A stretch of 6,548 nucleotides of DNA from Desulfobacterales bacterium (GTDB lineage: Bacteria; Desulfobacterota; Desulfobacteria; Desulfobacterales; UBA2174_A). Below are positions 1 to 5,024 of the stretch, in pieces. The stretch is from NCBI GenBank assembly GCA_025454075.1, contig JALOPD010000207.1:1-6548 (forward strand), written 5' to 3'. Made by a program: the position numbers and the translations under genes. The notes under the pieces are model-generated. The model did not search any database and was not told the origin of the DNA. It worked only from the letters and a program-made list of their open reading frames with translations. The stretch's first letter is position 1. Every line of letters begins with the position of its first letter.

Positions 1-1
1 C

Positions 2-1009
2 GCGAGCCTGGTCTTCACCCGCCGCAGCATCACCCGGCCCATCACCCGGATCGTCGCCGGCCTGAACGACGGGGCCGACCAGGTGGCCTCCGCCGCCGCG
101 CAGATCTCCTCGACCAGCCAGTTGCTGGCCGAAGGCGCGTCCGAACAGGCCGCATCCATCGAGGAGACATCGGCCTCGCTGGAGGAAATGGCCTCCATGA
201 CCCACCGCAACGCTGACAATGCGCGCCAGGCCGACGGCTTGATGAAGGAGACGCGCAAGGTGGTGGCCCAGGCCAAGGAGTCCATGTCTCAGATGTGCCG
301 GTCCATGGACGACATCACCCGGGCGAGCGAGGAAACCTCCAAGATCATCAAGACCATCGACGAGATCGCCTTCCAGACGAACCTGCTCGCGCTGAACGCG
401 GCCGTGGAGGCCGCCCGGGCGGGCGAAGCCGGCGCCGGTTTCGCCGTGGTGGCGGACGAAGTCCGCAACCTCGCCATGCGCGCGGCGGATGCGGCCCGCA
501 ACACCGCTGCCCTGATCGACGAGACGGTGAAGAAGGTCAAGGACGGGGCCGGACTCGTGTCCGCCACGAACAGTGCCTTCGGCCTGGTCGCGGAGAGTGC
601 GGACAAGGTGGGCGACCTGGTGGGCGAAATCGCCGCTGCCTCCGGCGAGCAGGCCGAGGGGGCCGGACAGGTGAACAAGGCGGTTTCCGAGATGGACAAG
701 GTGACCCAGCAGAATGCCGCCAGCGCCGAGGAATCGGCCTCCGCGTCCGAGGAGATGAGCGCCCAGGCCGAAACGATGAAGGGCATGGTGAACGACCTTC
801 TGGCCATGGTCGGCGGGACGTCGAAAAAGGAAACGCCGGCGCCTCCGCAGAAGGTCGGACGGAAGCTTGCGTCCAGGGTGCCGGGAATGCATCGTGCCGC
901 GACGGCTGAGCCGGAATCCAAATTCCGAAAGGCGCCGGGCAGCCAGGTCAAGCCGAGAGACCCCGAGCAGGTGATTCCCCTGGAGGGGGACGATTTCAAG
1001 GATTTCTAA
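2..1009 (+). CDS. Methyl-accepting chemotaxis protein, C-terminal signalling part (5' truncated by window edge)
   Basis: This is the cytoplasmic part of a chemoreceptor that controls the CheA kinase through CheW. The frame is open from base 2, so the true start lies upstream; 335 residues are visible. Residues 1-20 hold the end of a membrane segment and a short HAMP-like start ([10 protein letters not shown]). Two candidate methylation helices with paired Glu/Gln follow, near residues 48-63 ([16 protein letters not shown]) and 236-252 ([17 protein letters not shown]). Between them lies the highly conserved signalling hairpin tip, about residues 119-160, containing [20 protein letters not shown] and then [13 protein letters not shown]. 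The tail is a flexible Pro/Lys-rich linker ending in an acidic, aromatic DDFKDF. There is no NWETF-type CheR-docking pentapeptide. The sensory domain is outside the window, so the ligand is unknown. Family assignment is secure. Confidence 0.97.
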   Translation, partial: ASLVFTRRSITRPITRIVAGLNDGADQVASAAAQISSTSQLLAEGASEQAASIEETSASLEEMASMTHRNADNARQADGLMKETRKVVAQAKESMSQMCRSMDDITRASEETSKIIKTIDEIAFQTNLLALNAAVEAARAGEAGAGFAVVADEVRNLAMRAADAARNTAALIDETVKKVKDGAGLVSATNSAFGLVAESADKVGDLVGEIAAASGEQAEGAGQVNKAVSEMDKVTQQNAASAEESASASEEMSAQAETMKGMVNDLLAMVGGTSKKETPAPPQKVGRKLASRVPGMHRAATAEPESKFRKAPGSQVKPRDPEQVIPLEGDDFKDF

Positions 1010-1044
1010 CCGGCTACACCACATCCCACTCAGCGTTAAGACAG

Positions 1045-1080
1045 AGGCGTCCCACGACCAGCGGCGGGGCGCCTTTTTTT
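1045..1080 (+). terminator. Intrinsic terminator after the chemoreceptor gene
   Basis: AGGCGTCCC (1045-1053) pairs with GGGGCGCCT (1066-1074) with one G-T wobble, making a 9-bp GC-rich stem around a 12-nt loop. A run of seven T follows directly (1074-1080). This is a classical Rho-independent terminator and separates the chemoreceptor from the TPR group. Confidence 0.85.
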
Positions 1081-1094
1081 CGCCCGTTTGCGGC

Positions 1095-1108
1095 TGACAG
1101 CGCTGTCA
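1095..1108. promoter_or_regulatory. Perfect 14-bp palindrome, candidate operator upstream of the TPR gene
   Basis: TGACAGCGCTGTCA is a perfect dyad lying between the terminator and the TPR gene, 31 nt before its Shine-Dalgarno sequence. A weak TTGCGG (1088-1093) precedes it and an AT-richer GATAGA (1110-1115) follows it, so a repressor bound here could block a promoter. The promoter itself is not convincing. The dyad could also act as an RNA hairpin in the leader. Confidence 0.4.
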
Positions 1109-1139
1109 TGATAGAGAAGAGCCATTCTGTCGAGCGAAA

Positions 1140-1146
1140 GGGAGGT
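1140..1146 (+). promoter_or_regulatory. Ribosome binding site that fixes the TPR gene start
   Basis: GGGAGGT lies 10 nt before ATG 1157. The in-frame GTG at 1145 overlaps this site and so cannot use it, which favours ATG 1157. Confidence 0.7.
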
Positions 1147-1156
1147 GGACTTCTCC

Positions 1157-1723
1157 ATGGGTGAACAGACGGCAATAGACGAAGCCGCCGGTGCGCTGCA
1201 GAAAGGGCATGAGCTCCTGCAGTCCGGGGCGCACGAGCAGGCCCTGGCGGAGTTCACCCGCGCCGGGGAGCTGTTCGCGACAGCCGGCGACCGGCAGAGG
1301 GAGGCCCGGGCCTGCACCAACAAAGCCTTGGTGCTGGTGCAGCTCGAGCGTTTCGAGGATGCCCTCGACGGATTCCGGACTGCACTCAAGCTCTTCGAAG
1401 CTGGCGACGAATTCATCCGCGTGGCCGAGCAGTACGGCAACATGGGCTCGGTACACCGGGACCTGGAGCAGCCGGACGAGGCGCTCGAAAACTACGCGGA
1501 GGCGCTCGCGATCTACGAGGAGCTCGGGCTGCGCGAGCGCGCGGCCGACCAGTGCACGAACATCGCCTACGCCCGGTTCATGAAGAAGGAGTACGGCGAG
1601 GCGCTGGGCTGGTACCGCAAGGCGCTCTCGCTCTACACCGAGACCGGCAGCGAGGAGAAAGCCAAGCTCACGGCCGAGAACGTTTCCCGGCTGGCGGCGG
1701 CGCTCGAGGAGCCGGACAAATGA
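1157..1723 (+). CDS. Tetratricopeptide repeat (TPR) protein
   Basis: This 188-residue protein is almost entirely TPR helices and has no signal peptide or membrane segment, so it is probably a cytoplasmic scaffold. At least four helix-turn-helix units can be read, centred on ALAEFTRAGELF, ALDGFRTALKLF, ALENYAEALAIYEELG and ALGWYRKALSLYTETG, each preceded by the matching A-helix (for example CTNKALVLVQLERFEDA and CTNIAYARFMKKEYGEA). The last repeat leads into a short capping helix. The stop overlaps the next start (ATGA), so translation is coupled to the DUF4037 gene, and a physical or functional partnership is likely. TPR proteins bind other proteins; no specific partner can be read from the sequence. 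Confidence 0.93.
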   Translation: MGEQTAIDEAAGALQKGHELLQSGAHEQALAEFTRAGELFATAGDRQREARACTNKALVLVQLERFEDALDGFRTALKLFEAGDEFIRVAEQYGNMGSVHRDLEQPDEALENYAEALAIYEELGLRERAADQCTNIAYARFMKKEYGEALGWYRKALSLYTETGSEEKAKLTAENVSRLAAALEEPDK

Positions 1724-2640
1724 AGGGGCTGGAGCTGGCCCAGGCCTACTTCCGCGCGGTCGGGCTTCCCATGATCCGCGAGCGCTTCGCGGACCTGGCC
1801 GAGCGGGTCGCGGCCGGCCTGGTCGGCCCGGGGTCGGAGTGCTTCGGCTTCGACGACGAGCTCTCGCACGACCACGACTGGGGCCCGGCCTTCTGCCTGT
1901 GGCTGGCCGACGACGACCACGCCCGCATCGGCGCCGAGCTGCAGGCCGCCTACGCGGCATTGCCGCCGATTTTCGAGGGCTGCGGCCCGCGCCGGGCGAG
2001 CCCGGGCGAGGAGTGGCGTGTGGGCGCCCAGCGCACCTCGGCCTTCTACCGGCGCTTCACCGGTCTCGACCGCCCTCCCGAGCGGCTGGAGGAGTGGCTG
2101 CGGATCCCGGAGGAGTCGCTCGCCACCTGCACCAATGGTCGGGTGTTCAGCGACCCGCTCGGCGAGTTCACCCGCCGGCGCGAGGCGCTGCTGGCCTACT
2201 ACCCCGAAGACGTCCGGCTGAAGAAGATCGCCTCGCTCTGCATCACCACCGCCCAGACCGGCCAGTACAACTACGCCCGCTCGCTCAGGCGCGGCGACCG
2301 GTTCGCGGCGGCCTATTCGGCCGTCACGTTCGCCGCCAACGCTATCCGCCTGGTCTTCCTGCTCAACCGCCGGTTCGCTCCGTTTTACAAGTGGCTGCAC
2401 CGGGCCGTGCGCGAGCTGCCGACGCTCGGCGCCGAGGTCCACGGGCAGATCGACCTCATGCTGGCCGAGGACGACCCCGGCCGCAGGGCCGAGGTTATGG
2501 AGTCGGTCTCGGTAGCGATTGCCGATATTCTGCGCCGGCAGGGGCTCTCGAACTCGGACAGCGATTTTCTGCTGGACCACGCCCCGCAGGTGCAGGCCCG
2601 GATCGAAAGCCCGCGGCTGCGGCAGCATCTGACAGCGTGA
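1720..2640 (+). CDS. DUF4037-family protein (nucleotidyltransferase-like fold)
   Basis: This 306-residue protein starts at ATG 1720, inside the stop of the TPR gene. The open frame reaches further upstream, but that part is a shadow of the TPR gene. Near residues 36-61 it has GPGSE, then FDDELSHDHDWGPAFCLWL. The GS and DxDxG-like pattern resembles the metal-binding motif of the nucleotidyltransferase superfamily and is the hallmark of DUF4037. The rest is mainly helical, with YNYARSLRRGD, NAIRLVFLLNRRFAPFYKW and HGQIDLMLAEDD, as in this family. The substrate is unknown; aminoglycoside-type or nucleotide transfer would be a guess. The coupling to a TPR protein and the nearby DUF4125 gene suggest a three-protein functional set. 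The family call is confident; the biochemical role is not. Confidence 0.88.
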   Translation: MKGLELAQAYFRAVGLPMIRERFADLAERVAAGLVGPGSECFGFDDELSHDHDWGPAFCLWLADDDHARIGAELQAAYAALPPIFEGCGPRRASPGEEWRVGAQRTSAFYRRFTGLDRPPERLEEWLRIPEESLATCTNGRVFSDPLGEFTRRREALLAYYPEDVRLKKIASLCITTAQTGQYNYARSLRRGDRFAAAYSAVTFAANAIRLVFLLNRRFAPFYKWLHRAVRELPTLGAEVHGQIDLMLAEDDPGRRAEVMESVSVAIADILRRQGLSNSDSDFLLDHAPQVQARIESPRLRQHLTA

Positions 2641-2645
2641 AGGAG

Positions 2646-2869
2646 GGGTTCAAGGGGCCGAGGGGTCAAGGGGTCGATGAAGCAGATGCAGGATCGGCGC
2701 TGGGGAAGCGACCTTCCAGTCGCGAGCCTTCCGGGCGGGTTGGCGTCTGTAGCTTTTCATCGTGCATCATGGACCCTGTATCCTGAATCCGGCTCCGGAA
2801 ACCGGCATCGAGCATCCAGTATCGAGGATCCAGCATCATCTCCTCTCGACCCCTTGACCCCTCGAACCC
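2646..2869. repeat. Intergenic inverted-repeat element with internal short repeats
   Basis: The 250-nt gap between the DUF4037 and DUF4125 genes is bounded by complementary arms. GAGGGGTCAAGGGGTCGA (2660-2677) is the exact reverse complement of TCGACCCCTTGACCCCTC (2846-2863). Outside these, GGGTTC (2646-2651) pairs with GAACCC (2864-2869) across an 8-nt insertion in the left arm. The arms are themselves iterations of CAAGGGGTC-like units. The interior, about 168 nt, has no credible coding frame and ends in a CATCCAG-type tandem repeat. I infer a non-autonomous mobile or palindromic repeat of the sort scattered between genes in deltaproteobacterial genomes; no transposase or target duplication is visible. 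It splits what would otherwise be a compact gene group, and its RNA could fold into one long hairpin. Confidence 0.7.
2807..2834. repeat. Tandem 14-mer repeat inside the intergenic element
   Basis: ATCGAGCATCCAGT (2807-2820) is followed directly by ATCGAGGATCCAGC (2821-2834), with two mismatches, then by ATCATC. Looser related units (TGTATCCTGAATCC) lie upstream near 2777-2790. Confidence 0.75.
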
Positions 2870-2890
2870 TTTTTCACCCCTGGTGACTTC

Positions 2891-3478
2891 ATGATCGAAA
2901 AAGACCGCATCATCGAGGCCATCCTCGAAATCGAGCTCCGGATGTTCCTCACCGTGAACCCGATGCAGACCAGCGGCTGCCAGGAATACCCCGAGAGCTT
3001 CAAGCTGCACCGCCGGGCACAGTTCCATCCCTGGTCCGGGGAGGCGCTCGGCAGCTACCTGGACGACCTGCACGCGGCCGAGGAGCTCGGGGAGAACCTC
3101 ATGCGCCGGAAGTACGCCCGCATGCAGGGGCTGCTCGGAAATGCTGCGGACAACCCCGTCGTCGAAGAGATCGTCCGGCTGAAAATGGACTGGCAGCGGG
3201 CGATGTTCCGGAACTACCCCGCGGTCATGAGCGGCGCGCGCCCGCTCACCGACGAGAGCACCCGGGCGCAGATGACCTCGTTCGAAACCTACGCCCGCGG
3301 CGAGCTCGAAACCTACTCCGAGCGCACCTTGGGGCTTCTCCACCGCGACCTCTTGGCCATGCTGGCGGCCGGCGAAAGCCTGTCGGAGAAGGTCTACGAC
3401 CACCTCGTTCGCGCGAGCGGCTACGCGTCGCTGGAAGAAGCGGAGAACAAGCTGACCGCCCGCATGCAGGAAGGTTAA
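2891..3478 (+). CDS. DUF4125-family protein
   Basis: This is a 195-residue soluble protein with no signal peptide. Recognisable DUF4125 features are the N-terminal IEAILEIELRMFLTVNPMQT, a Cys-Gln (CQEYPESFKLHRRAQF), then WSGEALGSYLDDLHAAEELG and NLMRRKYARMQG. The protein looks all-helical and ends in an amphipathic Glu/Lys-rich helix. The start at ATG 2891 has GGTGA (2882-2886) 4 nt upstream. The function of the family is unknown to me. Its neighbours here are the TPR-DUF4037 pair upstream, across the repeat element, and the MerB-like lyase only 26 nt downstream, so it is probably co-transcribed with the lyase. Confidence 0.85.
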   Translation: MIEKDRIIEAILEIELRMFLTVNPMQTSGCQEYPESFKLHRRAQFHPWSGEALGSYLDDLHAAEELGENLMRRKYARMQGLLGNAADNPVVEEIVRLKMDWQRAMFRNYPAVMSGARPLTDESTRAQMTSFETYARGELETYSERTLGLLHRDLLAMLAAGESLSEKVYDHLVRASGYASLEEAENKLTARMQEG

Positions 3479-3488
3479 ACCACTCACC

Positions 3489-3495
3489 GGTGGAG
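3489..3495 (+). promoter_or_regulatory. Ribosome binding site that fixes the MerB-like gene start
   Basis: GGTGGAG lies 9 nt before ATG 3505. An in-frame GTG at 3490 sits inside this site, so ATG 3505 is the better start and all residue numbers given here count from it. Confidence 0.6.
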
Positions 3496-3504
3496 ATACG
3501 GAAA

Positions 3505-4185
3505 ATGGAAATTGCCGATCCGGATGTCCGGCACTACGTTTACAGCACGTTTGCAAGAACCTCCCGCCCGCCGACCCCCCTCGAATGCGCCGAACACTTC
3601 GACATCCCGGTAGCCGACATTGAGGCTGCCTATGAGCGGCTGGCGAACGCCCACCACATCGCCCTCGCCCCGGGGTCGCATTCCATCTGGATGGCCCACC
3701 CGTTCTCGGCTCTGCCCACGAACTATGTGACCGAGATCGGGGCCCGGCGCTACTGGGGCAACTGAGCCTGGGACATCCTCGGCATCGCCGCCATTCTGGG
3801 CCGGGATGCCGTGGCGCACACCCCGTGCGGGTGTGGAGAGTGCCGCCAACGGCTCGCGCTGCCGATCCGCCCGGGCCGGCCGGTGGCGTCGGACTGGATC
3901 GTTCACTTCGTAGTCCCGGCCGCTCGGTTCTGGGACAACATCGGCTTTACCTGAGCGACGATTCTCGCCTTCAGGTCGAAGGATCACCTCGACAGGTGGC
4001 TGACGCGGCGAAAGGTGGCGGAAGGCTACCTCATGCCGATCCAGACGTGCTGGGAGTTGGCGCAGAAATGGTATGCCGGCCGCCTCGATCACGATTGGCA
4101 GCGGCCGGGACAGGACCAAGCTCACCAGCTGTTCGACAAACTCGGGCTGAAGGGCGCTTTCTGGGACCTCGGCGGGAAGCGCTGA
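3505..4185 (+). CDS. MerB-like organomercurial/organometal lyase, apparent double selenoprotein (TGA at codons 87 and 150 read as Sec)
   Basis: MerB enzymes cleave carbon-mercury bonds by protonolysis, using two cysteines and an aspartate. This 226-residue frame (MerB of R831b has about 212) matches the family end to end. It has an N-terminal helical/winged-helix part, then IWMAHPFSALPTNY (near residues 66-80), YWGN-U87-AWDILGIAAILGRDA, TPCGCGEC (106-113), FTU(150)ATILAFRSKDHLDRW, and the usual C-terminus (WELAQKWYAGRL ... LFDKLGLKGAFWDL). The frame is broken only by TGA at 3763 and 3952, exactly where family members carry the catalytic Cys. Against MerB numbering, U87 = Cys96, Asp90 = Asp99, Cys108 = Cys117 and U150 = Cys159; the 63-residue spacing is exact. 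There is no other stop or frameshift, and SECIS-like hairpins follow both TGAs. The genes at 1157 and 1720 use TGA as stop, which argues against a TGA-to-amino-acid genetic code. Homology is firm; Sec insertion is a strong inference; the organomercurial substrate is assumed from the family. Confidence 0.9.
3763..3765 (+). other. In-frame TGA, candidate selenocysteine codon Sec87 (replaces MerB Cys96)
   Basis: The reading YWGN-U-AWD matches the MerB catalytic C-x-x-D motif, with the Asp (3772-3774) in place. Standard gene calling would end the protein here, at 86 residues. Confidence 0.85.
3780..3811 (+). promoter_or_regulatory. Candidate bacterial SECIS hairpin for the first Sec codon
   Basis: CGGCATC (3780-3786) pairs perfectly with GATGCCG (3805-3811). 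Inside it, CCG/CGG (3788-3790 with 3802-3804) and CC/GG (3791-3792 with 3799-3800) continue the stem, with G3787 and C3801 bulged, up to a 6-nt loop ATTCTG (3793-3798). The loop starts 27 nt after the TGA, within the range usually accepted for bacterial SECIS. The stem is strong, but there is no G in the first two loop positions, so the match to the consensus is imperfect. Confidence 0.5.
3952..3954 (+). other. In-frame TGA, candidate selenocysteine codon Sec150 (replaces MerB Cys159)
   Basis: The reading GFT-U-ATILAFRS aligns with the second catalytic cysteine segment of the family (typically FTC followed by a hydrophobic strand and FRS). It lies exactly 63 codons after the first TGA. Confidence 0.85.
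3960..3985 (+). promoter_or_regulatory. Bacterial SECIS-like hairpin for the second Sec codon
   Basis: CCTTC (3968-3972) and GAAGG (3978-3982) form a perfect 5-bp stem with a 5-nt loop AGGTC (3973-3977), 18 nt after the TGA. A lower stem GAT/ATC (3960-3962 with 3983-3985) is set off by a 5-nt 5'-side bulge. The loop carries the GGUC element that SelB recognises in the E. coli fdhF SECIS, at nearly the same distance from the UGA. This is the best evidence in the DNA itself for recoding. Confidence 0.75.
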
Positions 4186-4233
4186 TCCCCCACGGACTTT
4201 CATGGAGCCGGACAGGTCCGAGAGAAAGAACGG

Positions 4234-4260
4234 CGCGATCGCTTAAAATCAGGAATCGCG
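4234..4260. other. Small hairpin downstream of the MerB-like gene
   Basis: CGCGAT (4234-4239) pairs with ATCGCG (4255-4260) around a 15-nt A/T-rich loop; a shifted alternative pairs ATCGC with GCGAT. There is no T-tract. It lies in the 130-nt gap before the next gene and could be a weak transcription end or a leader structure. I see no clear promoter in this gap. Confidence 0.3.
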
Positions 4261-4300
4261 ATGCGACCCCATCCCCTTTCCCAATGGGATAACCGTTGTT

Positions 4301-4310
4301 GAGGTGGAGG
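4301..4310 (+). promoter_or_regulatory. Ribosome binding site of the exported-protein gene
   Basis: GAGGTGGAGG ends 5 nt before ATG 4316. It overlaps the alternative GTG start at 4304, which is therefore less likely. Confidence 0.65.
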
Positions 4311-4315
4311 ATGCA

Positions 4316-4951
4316 ATGCTGAACAACGGGTGCAAACTGGGAACCATGATCGCGCTGACCCTCTGGATGCTGGTTTGCTCGGGGCGGCCAACCTTTGCGT
4401 TCGAGTGTTTGGGCCCCTCTTACACAGTCCGGCAGGGAAAGAACTACATGGACGATGTGACTCCCCGAGAGCTCGTTTCCGGGGAGTACGAGAGTTTAAC
4501 GCAGCTGTTTCAGTGGATGGAGGGCGATTGGGTCGGGAACGGCCATACGGTCAGGTGTGCCGGGCCCGAAGACGGGATTCGCAAGGAGGCCGAAAGCTAT
4601 GTGATTGCCTCCCGTGGCAAGCGCCGCGCGCACGACCAGTTCAGCCTTGAGAGCCACATAAACGACCAGGAGGCAGGAACAAAGGCGGACCTGACCCATG
4701 ATTTTTTCTTGAACGAGCGGCGCCTGGCGACGTCCGACCTGTCGGTCTCGGATATCGACCTGGTGAACGCCTCAGCCACCGTGTTGGCTTATGTAAAAAA
4801 GGCCCGGATCAAAGGTGCCGGCCTTTCTACTTCGCACGAGTGGGTCGTCAGCATACGAAAAACTTCAGACACGTCTATGGAGATAGAAACCGAGTTTTCC
4901 GCCAATGGGAGGCTCACCTCCACGAGCATTTGGCGCCTTGAACGAAAGTAA
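4316..4951 (+). CDS. Small exported (periplasmic) protein of unknown function
   Basis: This is a 211-residue protein. Its N-terminus is a Sec-type signal peptide: a short Lys-containing n-region, a hydrophobic core MIALTLWMLV (11-20), and a likely signal peptidase I site after TFA (Ala28). A lipobox is not formed, because Val, not a small residue, precedes Cys21. The mature chain (about 183 residues) has WMEGDWVGNGHTVRC and then alternating polar/hydrophobic stretches ending in TSTSIWRLERK, which looks like a beta-rich, possibly lipocalin/calycin-like, barrel. Only two cysteines remain after cleavage (31 and 81), possibly a disulfide. I do not recognise a named family. Codon use is somewhat less GC-biased than in the upstream genes (for example TTTTTTCTTG near 4703), so it may be of separate origin. 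It converges with the phosphodiesterase gene. Confidence 0.8.
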   Translation: MLNNGCKLGTMIALTLWMLVCSGRPTFAFECLGPSYTVRQGKNYMDDVTPRELVSGEYESLTQLFQWMEGDWVGNGHTVRCAGPEDGIRKEAESYVIASRGKRRAHDQFSLESHINDQEAGTKADLTHDFFLNERRLATSDLSVSDIDLVNASATVLAYVKKARIKGAGLSTSHEWVVSIRKTSDTSMEIETEFSANGRLTSTSIWRLERK

Positions 4952-4984
4952 CGGCCGGCAACCGAAGTTGAAGCCTTACACCGG

Positions 4985-5010
4985 CGCTGATCCCGGAAAA
5001 CCGGACAGCG
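4985..5010. terminator. Hairpin between convergent genes, possible bidirectional terminator
   Basis: CGCTG (4985-4989) pairs with CAGCG (5006-5010), and above it CCGG (4993-4996) pairs with CCGG (5001-5004) around an AAAA loop, with small bulges between. It sits between the stop of the exported-protein gene (4951) and the end of the phosphodiesterase gene (5025), where a shared terminator is expected. There is no T-run on either side, so efficient intrinsic termination is uncertain. Confidence 0.45.
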
Positions 5011-5024
5011 GGCCGTGCTCCGCT

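Noticed and set aside
1633..3556. Long minus-strand open frames opposite the DUF4037 and DUF4125 genes
   Set aside because: They are antisense shadows produced by high GC at third codon positions. They have no recognisable domains and lie over confidently assigned + strand genes.
3766..3783. Short hairpin GCC/GGC immediately after the first TGA as its SECIS
   Set aside because: Its loop is only about 7 nt from the TGA, closer than bacterial SECIS loops lie. The larger hairpin at 3780-3811 fits better.
3763..3954. TGA decoded as Trp or Gly through a variant genetic code
   Set aside because: TGA ends the TPR, DUF4037 and MerB-like frames at family-typical lengths. The recoded positions are Cys in homologues, not Trp or Gly.
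3505..4185. Reading the MerB-like gene as a decayed pseudogene with two nonsense mutations
   Set aside because: Both TGAs hit exactly the catalytic cysteine positions. No frameshift or other stop exists, conserved motifs are intact after each TGA, and a SECIS-like hairpin follows the second one.
3825..4292. Open frame of 155 codons on the + strand overlapping the second half of the lyase gene
   Set aside because: Its protein is low-complexity Arg/Gly/Pro-rich and unlike any family, whereas the overlapping frame through the TGAs carries the complete MerB C-terminal half. It is a shadow frame.
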